A stretch of 64,000 bases of DNA from Lepidostoma basale (Eukaryota; Arthropoda; Insecta; Trichoptera; Lepidostomatidae). The DNA lies in the NCBI GenBank assembly GCA_022606425.2, contig JAHDVF020001050.1, positions 186,001 to 250,000 of the forward strand, read 5' to 3'. Positions 51,746 through 62,929 of the stretch are shown here, piece by piece (positions within the stretch are counted from its first letter, which is position 1; each line of letters starts with the position of its first letter). The notes beneath the pieces were generated by a model. That model was not told where the DNA came from. It did no database searches and saw only the letters and a program-made list of their open reading frames with translations. A program made the translations under genes and the position numbers.

Positions 51746-53265
51746 ATTCACAATTATTAGGATGACTAATGTAGTATTGTGGAAGTCGGTGTTATGAATT
51801 AGAGAAAAAATCTGCAAATCAAGCGAAGCCTCTTTCGGACCAATTGTACTACATGTATACCATATATGTTTAAATAAATCCCAAAAAATAAAAGTTACAA
51901 AACGAAGTAACTGGAAAACTTTAATTAAAAAAACGTATTCTAGTAAAGACTTTATAGAAATACTCGTATAAGCCAGAATGTATTTAGGGGAATAGGAACT
52001 GTGACGGACGAAAAAATAAGTGATTTTCGGGAATATTTTTAATCGGGATAATTAAGTAATATGAAAATTACAGTTATTATTTTATTTCATTATATATATT
52101 AAGTATAATTTATATAAATTTCTATTGAAAAATATTAAATAGTTACAAAGTTATCAGCATTGCTTGTAGAGTCTTAAAAAAATTCTCTCTCTACGGTCGC
52201 ATCGATTTTCGAAAAGTGATTATCTGAAAAAAAAAAGAAATCAAATTTTATCATGATTTGTTTAAATGTAGTTATCGTTGTACGTAGCCGATTTTTTCTT
52301 TTTTTACAAAATGGCAACCGATTAAAAAAAAAACTCATTTTTTCCCTTTTTGTATTCAAGCACTATTAAAAAAATACTTAAAATCAAAATTGGCAAAATC
52401 GGTTACGCTTAACGATAGCCATTGCAAAGACATATAAAACAAATAAAAAAGTTGAAAATCAGTTAATAATTGCTGTGATCAGTATAAAAAATTCGTTTTG
52501 AGAAAAACACGTTTAAAGTTTTTAGTCCATTTTTCTTACTATAAAATTATGTATCTTCTAAAATACGAGTATTTATATCCACCAAATTATTAATCCTAGA
52601 CCATATGATGGTTCTTCCTCTTTATCTCCAGTGGTGTCCTTGACTTTAATTTTTTTTTTACCGTTTTCATGCGATTCTCAGCAGTTTTAACCCGGTTGCG
52701 TCGCGGTCGGTGCAATGACATTCGTTTTACCTACTCTTACTAAAATGAGTGTACCTCAGTCAATTTTCGGAATTTTGACATCAAAGTTTATACACATATT
52801 TTCGAAGGTATAAACTTTAAATTAAATAAAAAATTTTTTTCACCAATCACAGTGGCTATCCCCCTTAACCGTTTTAGTGCTAAGCAATTTTTGCAAAAAT
52901 GTGTCAATTGCTATACGAGTACATATATTGATTAATTAAGAGGAAAAAATAATGGTGTCAAATAAAACACTCTTATTTACACAAGTATCAATCAATTTTA
53001 ATATTTCTTAAATGAGCACCAAAAACACACTGAAACTCGCAGCGTTTTTGCGCTGCGTCGCAATTTTCGATGCAAACGATCGCAGCCCTTTTGCGCCGCG
53101 TAGCATTCTAACAGTTAACGTTACATATTTATTGTCTGTCAATACCAGCGAGATGAAATGAAGACAAAATGGGATCAGTTTTTGAAAAAAACATATTTTT
53201 TAAAATTATTATTTTAAATGAACTTCCATTAAAAGATTTCAGTAAAATCAATAGATTAACATAAA
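51746..53265. other. Upstream intergenic DNA, mostly unannotated
   Basis: Runs of A/T at 52220-52380. 53190-53260 shows the reversed outer flank of family C (ATGAACTTCCATTAAAAGAT). The rest is unassigned. Confidence 0.3.
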
Positions 53266-53269
53266 TATA

Positions 53270-53720
53270 TTTTTAATTAGAACGGGCTTACGTGCTATTA
53301 GACCACCGGTCTGTATTGTATCCGGCATGACGACGTTAATGTTATTACTCGCGTCACTGCCGCAGGTAAATAAGCGCGTCACGTCATTGGAGACACACTG
53401 AGGACCATCCAATCCTCGGAGGACCGACCGGCGCGGCGCTTGGGTCCGTCTGGCTCCGGACGGTGCCGGCCTTTGTGCTGTTCGGGGGTTTAAAAATTCA
53501 GGCGTCGGGCCGTGACGTCACCCGCACAGTCGAAGCGGTTAGTTCAATAATGGCCCACGTTCATTTTGCTATGGAAGTAAATCGGAAAACTTTGCAAGTA
53601 AACAGAATTGATAATGCCACGTCATGGCCTTTTTCACTGCGTAGGCTGGCCCACGCGCAGACTGCGGAAGATAAAAGGTCGCCTAGTCGAGTAATCACAC
53701 ATGACGAGTATGACTATAAT
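53270..53720. promoter_or_regulatory. CpG-rich promoter-like island
   Basis: Contains a palindromic CRE-type GTGACGTCAC (53512-53521), further ACGTCA sites (53333 region, 53375 region), a CCAAT-type motif (CATCCAATCC) and a TTTAAAAATT. The open frame 53463-53933 runs into LINE-Q and is not convincing. No exon identified. Confidence 0.35.
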
Positions 53721-53744
53721 GTTGCTTCAAATATATTTTCAATC

Positions 53745-54070
53745 TATCAATGGTTTTCCTTATCTTCTTCTTTTTCAGACATTTTCTCCCCAGTGCTGGA
53801 GGCAGACCTCTTCCATTTCTCTCCACTCTACTCTGTCTTATTCCTTCCGCATCCAGCTATTCGGAAAATGTCGTCAGTCTATCTTTTAGGTGGCTTTCTG
53901 ACACTCCTTTTCTTTGTCCAAGGCCTCCATTGAAGTATTCTGGATGTCCATCGGGTACTGCCCTGTCTTGCTATATGTCCAGCCCACTGCCACTTCAATT
54001 TAGCTACTTTAGCAACTTAAGAAGGGAAGGGAAGAGGCCTATGTCCAGCAGTGAACCGATATATTATATA
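53745..54070 (-). mobile_element. LINE-Q 3' end, minus strand, with LINE-Z-like terminus
   Basis: Minus frames: LKWQWAGHIA, WRPWTKKRSVRKPPKR, DDIFRIAGCGR. On the plus strand 54030-54055 reads GAGGCCTATGTCCAGCAGTG, the LINE-Z style EAYVQQ end on the other strand, so two LINE ends may abut. Confidence 0.55.
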
Positions 54071-54074
54071 TAAG

Positions 54075-54360
54075 GTTCCCACCACCACCCGAGACTGTTA
54101 TAGGACGCAGCGACGCCCTTTCGTCAGTCTCGCTGCACTATCTAGGCCTGTTCCTTGTCCATCCGGGACTTACGTTAATTTAATTTAGCCTTTTCTTGTC
54201 ATCAATCAAAAGGGTGACAGACCACCTTTAATCTATTCTTTTAACCTTATATATATCCCGCGCGGCCTCACATGTGTGTTTTTTTATATAATTTTAATGT
54301 GTTTTTTTTTTTAATAATTTAAGTGGACCGATAAAGGCTGACGAAGAAGAAGAAGAAGAG
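54075..54360 (+). repeat. Dispersed repeat, copy 3, ending in (GAA)n
   Basis: CCCTTTCGTCAGTCTCGCTG and GTCCATCCGGGAC match 10965-11095 reversed. Ends GACGAAGAAGAAGAAGAAG. Confidence 0.45.
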
Positions 54361-54439
54361 CGACTTTGGTTTGGCGTCTTATTTCTTTATATCTTATTTC
54401 GTCTCGGATACTCACGCCGAGCATTTTTAAATTAATATT

Positions 54440-54665
54440 TGTATATAATAGGTCTTTTGAACCCAATTACTGTACACAATTTTTTAGTTATTATATTGAT
54501 TCTTATGACATGTCATAGGTAGCTATCGCCATTTTATTGTCACGAGAATTCTATATCAGACCAAAGACAGCGCGAGAATCACACTTTCATTGCCGGGAAT
54601 CGAATCCGGGATCTTCGGTGTGGCAGTCATAGCTGTTGCCATATCACGAATCTCGATTATTGTAG
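54440..54665 (-). mobile_element. tRNA-derived SINE, minus strand
   Basis: B box GGATTCGATTCC (rc of about 54596-54607) in a tRNA-like arm, then the body AATGGCGATAGCTACCTATG in reverse. Head present, so nearly full length; A box decayed. Confidence 0.65.
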
Positions 54666-55060
54666 ACTTACGAGTCTGTTACTAAATGATTGTGATTGAA
54701 CTCGATTTGTTGATTTGTCGAAATTAATATTGTCTTCCAAATTAAAAATGTTTTAGGTTTCAAAGATTTCAAATGTTAATAAAATGTTGTCTTCTTCATA
54801 CTATTCCTCTCCTATAGGAGGTTAGATAAATGAAAACGAGTTGTTTTACTTTTGACACAGCACTTCTAAATAGAGATGCTGTGCTGCAATTGAACGACTT
54901 TCGAAGATTCTTCTCCCGACACTTTGTTTTCCGTTAATTTTATCTTAAGTATTCCAGTTTCCCGCGCTTTATGGTCTTGATAATTGCCTTTTTTTTATTC
55001 GCTGCAGTAGTACAGCATTTAATTATAATAAATACGATAAATTTGATTCGAAAAAACGTG
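54666..55060. other. Unannotated DNA
   Basis: Nothing recognised. Confidence 0.3.
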
Positions 55061-55064
55061 AATG

Positions 55065-55240
55065 TTTGTATTCAATACAATATTAAAAAATATTAAAGAA
55101 TATGAAGAAAGTAGGCGAGTGAACAAGGTGTATCTGTAAGAATTTGAAAGAATGTAAAGAAGTATGCCAAGATATAAGAGTGTGGTAGTCCATCTTCTTT
55201 GTTTATCTTTTCGGGGAGACGGCGTAATTGTTAATTTCTT
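55065..55240 (+). mobile_element. LINE-X 3' end, short
   Basis: ECKEVCQDIRVW.SIFFVYLFGETA-like frame ends GGGAGACGGCGTAATTG. Stop context altered. Confidence 0.6.
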
Positions 55241-55755
55241 TTAAGAAATAAAAAATCAATTATATTCGAGCAAAAAATATTTGTATGTATTTAAAATTGT
55301 CATTGTATTGTATAATACTATTATATCTATAATATTATTGAAAATGCCTCATCTTTGTCTTATTGTTCTTGTAATTATTACAGATCACATTACACTTTTT
55401 CATGCTGTGCTGTTTCTATAATTATCTCTAAATGCTGAAATATTTACCCTAAATAAGTGTCAACAACTCACGAGTAAACATTAAAAAGTAAAGTTATTTA
55501 GTTAAGAACGGATCATTTGGATGTATCAAAAAATAAATAAAAAATATTTTCTATGGACCTAATTTTATATGTATTCACTCAAGTTAATGACCGGTGAGTA
55601 AGTTATGTTAGAAAAATAAATACTCAAAATATTATATTATTTAACAAGAGAAAAATGATGTATTTTCTCTATATATTATAATTGTAATCTTCGTGTCTTC
55701 TATAAAGGGTATACAAAAGGCCGAGTCCTCTTTGAATCCGACAAGTATTATAATT
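55241..55755. other. AT-rich DNA, nothing recognised
   Basis: No supported feature. Confidence 0.3.
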
Positions 55756-55759
55756 GTAT

Positions 55760-55960
55760 GATTGAGTACGTCTCGCGTTCGTGAAGGCTATTCGCTGCGA
55801 AGGCGAAGGCCCACCCTAACTCTGCTCGCTGATCTTATCTTGACATTTCCTCCTCTGGAATCATCAAATCAGCGGCGCCGCCCCCGCCCGCCGCAGTTGA
55901 CTCGGCGAGGGAAGCAAACAGATTTAAAAATTCCGCCCGACTGACATGTTGTTATGTCAT
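55760..55960. promoter_or_regulatory. CpG-rich island of unknown role
   Basis: CGGCGCCGCCCCCGCCCGCC (55874-55893 region) and several CG-rich stretches, not found elsewhere in the window. Could be regulatory. Confidence 0.25.
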
Positions 55961-56104
55961 GGAAATGATAAAAAAGCGCCAGTCTGTTGTCGAGAAAGTA
56001 AATGTGTAATAAGTAAGGCTTATCATTATATATTGTGGACGCGGACAGCGGAGACTCGTGGTGCGCTTGATTAGAAGTAACTGTTAAGTTTCTTCGTCTT
56101 TGCA

Positions 56105-56440
56105 GTTATAATCTTAGTTATTAGTTTGCGGCCAAGTCTTGAACTTCGTCTTCCATTGCATTCGGTCTTCAGCAGCCCTCTTCAACTCAACATTTGAGAC
56201 GTAGTTTATATTCACACCTGTTTTAGATACTCCCGTCGTGGGCGTCCTCTATGATTTATCCCCTTAATCCTCCTCTCATTTATGTTATGCAGGAGACATT
56301 CATGACCCATAATAATTGAGATTGCCTCTCTGCGATGGTTTTGATAAGTCGCCTCATTCCTGCGATTCTACTGAGGATCTTATCAATCGTGATATGGTTT
56401 CTCCAGGAAATTCCTAATTCTGTAAGACCTCCCGTCTACT
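56105..56440 (-). mobile_element. LINE-N fragment, minus strand
   Basis: Minus frames: ELGISWRNHITIDKILSRIA, RRLIKTIAERQSQLLWVMNV, then IIEDAHDGSI and C-terminal EDEVQDLAAN. Relative of 34185-34560. Confidence 0.55.
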
Positions 56441-56925
56441 ATTATATCTTTCGGTTAGTATGTGTAATATGTGTAATAATTATATTCACTCAAATCAAGA
56501 ACACTTGAGAATGAATCTGTTAAAGTAATTAATTTTACGGATGCGATTTATTTTAGATGTGATAAACTCAAGGTTGAAAGCCCAGGTTATAAAACAGACA
56601 TGCATAGAATTTTCGAGGTCTCAACTATACTCGTACTGCATTCATAAGAGGTTCGGGTGTATCTCATTGAGCAATAAGGATGAAAACTAACTGATATCCA
56701 GGAGATCGAGGGAGCCTTGACTACTCTGGAGGTTGGGGGTGATAACCACAATAGCCAAGATTTTATCCTGCTATTCGCGGGAACTACGCACGAATGACTA
56801 AAAGGTGGGAGGGGCAGTGCTGACGTCTCACCAAGTATTATACATATATTAATTACAATTTAAAATTCGTGGAAAACTCATACATTCATACTAGCTTACG
56901 TGCACACATAATAATTACAGGTATT
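56441..56925. other. Unassigned sequence
   Basis: 56690-56820 has balanced composition (GGAGATCGAGGGAGCC, GGGAACTACGCACGAATG), family unknown. Confidence 0.25.
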
Positions 56926-56929
56926 GTTA

Positions 56930-57515
56930 TTGATTATTGTTTCTTGTACAGTGATGTAAAACTCCATACAAAACAACTAATATAATTCAAAACGTCTATT
57001 CTATAGAAGTTTCAATTCATTTTATGCAAAATGATTTAGGCAGCTGCAATCTCTGGCGCTCTAAAATCCACAATATGGAAAAACAAAGACATGGCCATTA
57101 AGAGTAAGATGAGAATCTATAAAGCATGCGTAAGACCAATAATAACATATGGCGTCGGAGAGTAGTCTGCCGTCGAAGGCAAGACACTGAGAGATCGCGT
57201 GAGGAACACCAGAATAAGAGAGATATGTGAGGTTGAGGATATTATAAGATGGAGCAGACAGCGAAAAAGGGACTGGTACGGCAAAGAATGGACACCATTG
57301 CACCAATGAATAGTATAATCAGCCTCATGGGACTCGTCCTTGTAGAAGACCTCCTAAAAGATGGAAGGACAGCTGGGAGTCTACCTCACAGGAGGAGCAA
57401 TACTCTGGAGAACAGACAACATAGGTCTACAGTAAGAAGAAGTAGTTAAGAAATTGATTTATTGATAATGCAAAAATTCTAGAAATCAGACGTTTTCATC
57501 ATATTTACTAACACA
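56930..57515. mobile_element. Foldback family A, copy A10, split by LINE-T
   Basis: Flank TTGTACAGTGATGTAAAACT and left arm AAAACGTCTATTCTATAGAAG. The right arm remnant ATTCTAGAAATCAGACGTTTT lies at 57475-57500. The tip region is replaced by LINE-T. Confidence 0.55.
57035..57445 (+). mobile_element. LINE-T fragment inside foldback A10
   Basis: AAAISGALKSTIWKNKDMAI, MRIYKACVRPIITYGV, TLRDRVRNTRIREICEVEDI, SRQRKRDWYGK. Longer at the 5' side than the other LINE-T copies. Confidence 0.7.
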
Positions 57516-57985
57516 AAATCCATCAACGATTCGCAGAAAAAAATGGAACAATAAAATAGTTGTCACCTCTCTAAATATTATAAAAATATGCTTTGGTGTG
57601 AAACGAGTAAACACTGGCAGCAATTATTCCGACTGATGACACAGTCGACTGTCAGAGTGTTCTGATGAATTTGATAAGTGTGACATTTAAATGGACCTTC
57701 CCTGGCAGTTTTCCCATGATGTATTATACGATAGTTGTGTACAAATACATAACATTTAATACAATGTGTGTACGTATGATATGATATGCATATATGGTAC
57801 TATATATGTAAACAGAGTGTTTTTAACCAGTAAATTTAAAAGGTTGACAGAGGACGCCGAGACTCGGAGAAATATAGTGCACGGTGGACGGTTCCGATTT
57901 ACGGGGCTAAAGTTCAAAACTGAAATAATTATCTGTTTAATTTTAGATAAACTTAAGGCGTTAACACTGTGGAATTCCACAATGA
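57516..57985. other. Unannotated DNA
   Basis: A CTGATGACACAG at 57634 lacks a following GAAA and is not a hammerhead. Nothing else. Confidence 0.3.
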
Positions 57986-57989
57986 TGAT

Positions 57990-58150
57990 TATTTTATTAA
58001 TTAAAACACTGTTTTTTCTACTTTTGAGTTTAATTTTCTCATAATGTTTCGAAGGCTCATAGCTTCAGTTACGTAGTTTGAATCGTTCTCCCGATGATGA
58101 AGCTGTAAGCCTTCGAAACATGCGAAGAAAAATAAACTTAAAAATGAAAA
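57990..58150. mobile_element. Foldback family L with hammerhead-like core
   Basis: Arms TTTTGAGTTTAATTTTCTC... and AAGAAAAATAAACTTAAAAA, tips CATAATGTTTCGAAGGCT and GCCTTCGAAACATGCG. Plus core 58091-58124: CCGATGA, extra T, stem GAAG/CTTC, GAAA, CATG, then CG where TC is expected. Confidence 0.5.
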
Positions 58151-58239
58151 AAAAAATCATTAATAAATCGTAATTATTTGTTTGTTTACAGCGATACGGA
58201 AGTGCACATAAATTTGTTATAAGTCTAATTGAACTACTA

Positions 58240-58590
58240 TCTTCAAGTGAGGACACTATAATCACCAAAAACCCGCTCCGAGTGTTAGAAATGAAGACGC
58301 TTAGAAACATATCTGACAATATACTCGTACTACGCGAAAGAATATGAACTCAAGGATAAAGGAATTATGCGAGGTCGAGACAAAGGAGAAGATACAGGTA
58401 TGCACACATGAAAAGAATGGATACATCCAGACTCCGTCTCATTGTATTCCACGGCCAACTCCAAGGTAGATGACCGCCCTGGCAGACCACAAAAGAGATG
58501 GATCGATAGTTGGGAGTCGACCTCGCAGGAGGCCAATTCTTTTTAAAATACAGGCCATAAGGCCTACAATAAGATTAATATGATAAATGC
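58240..58590 (+). mobile_element. LINE-T fragment
   Basis: LRVLEMKTLRNISDNILVLR, RRRYRYAHMKRMDTSRLRL, then PPWQTTKEMDR. Frame-broken. Confidence 0.65.
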
Positions 58591-58619
58591 ATTAGATTAT
58601 ATTGTACTATTTTTTCACT

Positions 58620-58860
58620 AAGTTGGCTTACTTACTTCTAATGGCCATTCGACGTTTGAAGAGTTGTAGCCTCCTTGATGATTTTCTTCCACGCTCCTCG
58701 ACCCTGTGCCTCTAGCACCCAACAGTCCGTCTCGCCCAATCTAGCGTGATCAGCCAGTAGGCGCTGTGTAGGCCTTCCTAGAGATCTTACTTCAGTGGTT
58801 GGACTATCTTCCTCTATAGAAAAAATAGAAAATAAAAAATCTCGTTTATTAGGAGCCAAC
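58620..58860 (-). mobile_element. LINE-W fragment, minus strand
   Basis: Minus frame: TTEVRSLGRPTQRLLADHAR, LGETDCWVLEAQGRGAWKKI, IKEATTLQTSNGH, stop. Collinear with 42860-43045. Confidence 0.7.
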
Positions 58861-58959
58861 CGTCATGTCCCGAAGGTGAGAGTTTCAAGCGGTTATAATT
58901 TGCTGGATGCCACTTGCCCCATTTTAAGGAGGTAGTTTCCCGTGGCTTTCCCCATTTTT

Positions 58960-59060
58960 TGTATAAATAGATTTTTGAAACCAATTACTGTGCACCTACA
59001 ATTTTTAAGCTATTGTTTCTCATGACATGTGATAAGTAGCTAGTCTATCGCCATTTGTAT
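58960..59060 (-). mobile_element. SINE body fragment, minus strand
   Basis: ATGACATGTGATAAGTAGCT, AGTCTATCGCCATTTG. Confidence 0.55.
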
Positions 59061-59064
59061 TATA

Positions 59065-59170
59065 TTATTCAGGTCAGTCATTTCCTAGTGCACCCTTAGA
59101 GTAATTGATTTTACAAAACGGTGCACTTGAAATATGTATAAATAATCAAAATAATAATAATAATTATGTA
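59065..59170 (-). mobile_element. LINE 3' scrap, minus strand
   Basis: GTCAGTCATTTCCTAGTGCA and TTGATTTTACAAAACGGTGC are the reverse of 47130-47230, with an AT-rich trinucleotide tail. Confidence 0.5.
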
Positions 59171-59645
59171 CAATTAAACAAAATAATGTTATTCGATTCC
59201 AGTTTTAAATAATTTGAAAAATAACTTTTATTTACTCTGGAAGGAACTGGACGTCCTGTATATATCTAAATAAAACAAAGTACATAAGGAAATATGCAGG
59301 TTGTATTGTGGGTTATTTTTAGATATGAAATACATTAGTGCTTATAATACAATTTACACCATCACGAACATCCCGCGGGGCCAGCGCTTATTTTATTTTT
59401 CATGTCCGCTTGTACAATATGTGTAAGGGACAAATTAATAACTAATCATCCATTTATTTATAGAACATTATTTACACATTTGTAGGTACTATTTGAGTAT
59501 AAGTGTGAGTAAGAATACACAAAAACTCTTCATGCTATCAAGTAAATAAAGTTATTTGCAATCTTATTAATAGAATATATAGTTTTGCAAAAGCACCAAT
59601 TTACGCATACTCTCCTTGTTCATACCCTCTATACACCCAAACCAA
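59171..59645. other. Unannotated DNA
   Basis: Nothing recognised. Confidence 0.3.
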
Positions 59646-59649
59646 TCAA

Positions 59650-59905
59650 GCGATATTTTTATTAGATAATCAATTGTTTTAGCCGAAACATTATGGTACT
59701 TCAACATTATTAAATGTTTAAATTTACACACTGTTATTGTACGTATCACAATTTATTTTTATTCACGTGAGTTCGTAGGGATGCGCAACCTATGTTGGCA
59801 TATTCAGGTGTTACAAACAACTAAAAAAGCCAACAAAGATTGACGAAACAGCTGTCACTAGAAACTCATAATACTAAATTGTGATACGTAATATAATAGG
59901 GTTTC
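59650..59905. mobile_element. Foldback family B, copy B4, decayed
   Basis: CAATTGTTTTAGCCGAAACA flank, arms GTACGTATCACAATTTATTT and complement. Plus tip: GCCAACAAAGATTGAC, GAAA, CAGCTG, TC (59831-59857), first box gone. Confidence 0.55.
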
Positions 59906-60169
59906 AAATTTAAACAAAAATGTTTTATTATTGCAAGCGCTTGCGTTACCCTGTGTCTCTTACACAATCGGAGACTGAAAATTTATCATTTTATATATTA
60001 TCGCACATTTTTCTGAAATATCTCAACTTCAAACTGCTGTTCAATTAAAATCCATTAATAAGGATCAATAAAAAAGAGCGGTTTAATAATATGTGACAAT
60101 ATTGATACGTATCAAAGAAAATAGTGAAATTCCGTCTATTAAACTTGGTAAACTGCGTAGGTTGACTCA

Positions 60170-60835
60170 TGTACAGGCTATAAAGTATGACAAAGGCTAG
60201 GATGATTCATAATAATGCAGTGAGTTTGAAGGTCAAAACTAAACTGGCTGGTTAGGTGGTAAAGGATTGCAGTACTTTAGGTGGAATAAACTGGCAAACA
60301 GCCGTCATGGATATATACAATATATAAATATGCTTCGCCCTATATGGCGCTCAAGCTCCAAGTATTCAGCAGTAGCGTTAAAAGCGTACTGCTGTACGGA
60401 TGTGAGACTTGGAAGTCTACCGCGGACGTTATTGGTAAACTCCAGGTGTTAATAAATAGGCGCCTTCGCTCAATATTCAAAATCTATTGGCCCCAAACAG
60501 TGTCAAATGCAGTTCTCTGGACCATGGCAGGCGAAAAGCCAAATAGAGAACAAGTCGCTAGACGCAAATGGCAGTAGATAGGTCACACTCTGAGACGGAA
60601 CCCAGCCTGCATCGCTCAGGGTGCACTTGACTGGTCCCCTATGGGGGGAAAGAGAAAGCGAGGCAGACCTAGAGAGACCTGGAGAAGAACCCTGCAGGTC
60701 GAGGTTAAGGCAGCAGGCCTCACTTGGGATGATGTTAGGCATTAGGCATGCGATAGAGTCGGCGGAGAAGGTTCCTTGAGGCCCTATGCACCACGGAGGT
60801 GTGACAGGACAAAAAGAAGAAGAAGAAGAAGAAAT
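60170..60835 (+). mobile_element. LINE-R fragment with (GAA)n tail
   Basis: VKSVLLYGCETWKSTADVIG, KLQVLINRRLRSIFKIYWPQ, REQVARRKWQ, stop, IGHTLRRNPACIAQGALDW, GKRKRGRPRETWRRTLQVEV, then AAGAAGAAGAAGAAGAAG. A widespread animal LINE type; one internal stop and 5' truncation. Confidence 0.8.
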
Positions 60836-61420
60836 ATGTGTTATAATTGTATATACACATTGTCTCTCTAATGATAATATTATTTTAAAATAATAACTAA
60901 AATAATCTCCATCTTGTCAGCATAGCAGTTGGTGTTTGTTCAATATCTCCGTTGAACAAATACGAGATAACGCTTTTGATATTATTTAATTTAAGCTCAA
61001 TATCGCGGAACATAATTCAATCACAAATTACCCGGAGAAGAACAATAATACACAGTCTAGCGACTCGGCATAGTTACCGCTGGCTAGACCAGCCTCACCG
61101 TGTTATAATATTACCATATTTAGTCCAGAGTATAGGTACACCATTTTATTGTTCCCTCGCCATTGTTCTACAATGAGTCTGTTCGAGTTGGAATAATTGG
61201 ATAATGGAAGTTGATAAATAAATTATTATAATTTGTCACGAAATGCTGGACACAAAACAGACGAGTTTATAAATTGATTAAAGTTAATAACATACTTGGG
61301 TCGGAATGGAAATCAAAGCACCTGGCTCGAATAGAAATGAAATATTTTTGTGAATGTATACTTATACTTGTATACGAATCCTGGATTTTCACCCATGGTG
61401 GGTGGTTAATTCAAATTTAA
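60836..61420. other. Unannotated DNA
   Basis: Nothing recognised. Confidence 0.3.
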
Positions 61421-61424
61421 TTGT

Positions 61425-61605
61425 ACTCGTATCTCAATAGAGACGAAGACGCAAACTGGAAACTGAATATGGATGATCAAGGTGTTTACAGGACTTATGA
61501 CCTGTCATTGGTTGGGTTGAGCGCCATCCATATTCAGCTTGATCATCCATATTCAGTTTCCAGTTTGCGTCTTCGTCTCTATTGAGATACAATTAAATTA
61601 GAAAT
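61425..61605. mobile_element. Foldback element family K, copy K2
   Basis: Arms GTATCTCAATAGAGACGAAG and CTGGAAACTGAATATGGATG against exact complements (61541-61594). Centre GTTTACAGGACTTATGACC. Far better preserved than K1. Confidence 0.75.
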
Positions 61606-61611
61606 GAAATG

Positions 61612-61920
61612 GTGAAACGTGAGGGGGATCTCCCTCTGTTTATTTTATCTTCGCGGGGTCTCCACTCCACCACCCTTCTGGTCCATCTATCGTCTAACAA
61701 TCTGGCAACATGTCCCACAAAAATCCATTTAAGCTAAGCCACCCTTTCAACGACATCTGTTACTCCTGACCTTCTACGTATTTCTTATCCGGTCCGAGAA
61801 TCTAATATGAAGCATGGCTCTTTCGTGTTTCCCCTGTGCTACACGGAGTCTCCTTATGGGCGACTTGGTGAGGGTTAGGGTTTCTGCTCCATGTCAGTAC
61901 TGGAAGTACTCATTTATCAT
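61612..61920 (-). mobile_element. LINE-Z fragment, minus strand
   Basis: GGGGGATCTCCCTCTGTTT, CGCGGGGTCTCCACTCCACC, CCCTTTCAACGACATCTGTT parallel 18253-18380; then KHERAMLHI-type coding text in reverse. Confidence 0.7.
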
Positions 61921-61924
61921 ACAT

Positions 61925-62010
61925 TTTGTGTTCTAAGCTTCACTTCCATTCAAAAGGGTTGGCACTAGAACTGCAGTTCTTGTGCCAATTCTTACGTATG
62001 AAACTGAAGC
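61925..62010. mobile_element. Two LINE-X scraps head to head
   Basis: TTCTAAGCTTCACTTCCATTC (reverse) then GTTCTTGTGCCAATTCTTACG (forward) encode the same GSEAW/VLVPTL region on opposite strands. Confidence 0.45.
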
Positions 62011-62099
62011 TTGGAAGTAATTAATAAATCATGTACTGCCATCTTTGCTTCAGTTGATGTATTTCTAGAATTAGAATTTTAATTACTAATTAAAGATTC

Positions 62100-62252
62100 T
62101 AGGGCCAGAATTCGAGATGGGGCGAAATTGTTAAAAGTGTTAGATTGGAGGATCGAAATTGAGGGCAGGAGGAGTCAGAGGCGAAGAATAATGGAGGCTT
62201 AGGTTCGATATGGGCTATAGGGGCATTCAAAAAGAAGAAGAATAAAGATTCT
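62100..62252 (+). mobile_element. LINE 3' end with (GAA)n tail
   Basis: ARIRDGAKLLKVLDWRIEI, RSQRRRIMEA, VRYGL then AAAAAGAAGAAGAATAAAG. Confidence 0.45.
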
Positions 62253-62339
62253 GGTATTGTGGATTAATTTTGAATTAATTACATGTCTAGGACGGTACCC
62301 ACAGTATACCGCGCATTTGTAGATTTTTCAAAGTCATTA

Positions 62340-62872
62340 CTGCAAATAGAAATATATCCACAGAAGTAAAGATGGCAGTACACAATGGAGTTCTAGTGCC
62401 AACCCTCATGTATGGAAGTGAAGCTTGAAGCTGGCAAACGAAGGATGAAAGAAGGATAAACACCGTAGAAATGAGATCACAAAGAAGAATGTGCGGGAAA
62501 ACGTTGTATGATAGAATACCGAACGATGAAATAAGGAAGAAATGTAAGGCAGATGACTGCATCATGGATTAAATTAAAAAATTATCCTGAGATGGTTTGG
62601 AATTATGGAACGCTTGGATGAGAGTAGAATCGATAAAAAGTTGTACACAAGCAGCGTGAGTGGAAAAAGAAGCCGAGGACGACCGAGGAAAACATGGCAT
62701 GACCAAATTAATCAATTGCTTGAAGGCGGTCACAGTCGAAGTCGGAATAATCGACGTGCGTGTATGGTATGATGTATGAATGTAGAGGAAGCCCGAGAGG
62801 AATGCCAGGACAGAGCATTGTGGCGATACATCCTCTCTGCCTACGAAATGGCGTGATGGTTAGTTAATTAAC
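62340..62872 (+). mobile_element. LINE-X fragment with 3' end
   Basis: MAVHNGVLVPTLMYGSEA, DERRINTVEMRSQRRMCGKT, LYDRIPNDEIRKKCKADDCI, GKRSRGRPRKTWHDQINQLL, then RECQDRALWRYILSA and AAATGGCGTGATGGTTAGTT. Several stops. Confidence 0.75.
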
Positions 62873-62929
62873 TAGTTTTTCAAAGGCAAATTGTTAGTTT
62901 GTTTTCCCTGCAAAAGTTAGAATGAAACA

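Noticed and set aside
53463..53933. 156-codon plus-strand frame
   Set aside because: Its second half is antisense LINE-Q and the first half lacks any motif; it crosses two unrelated sequence types.
57634..57660. CTGATGA motif as a further hammerhead
   Set aside because: No GAAA follows within reach and no stem II forms.
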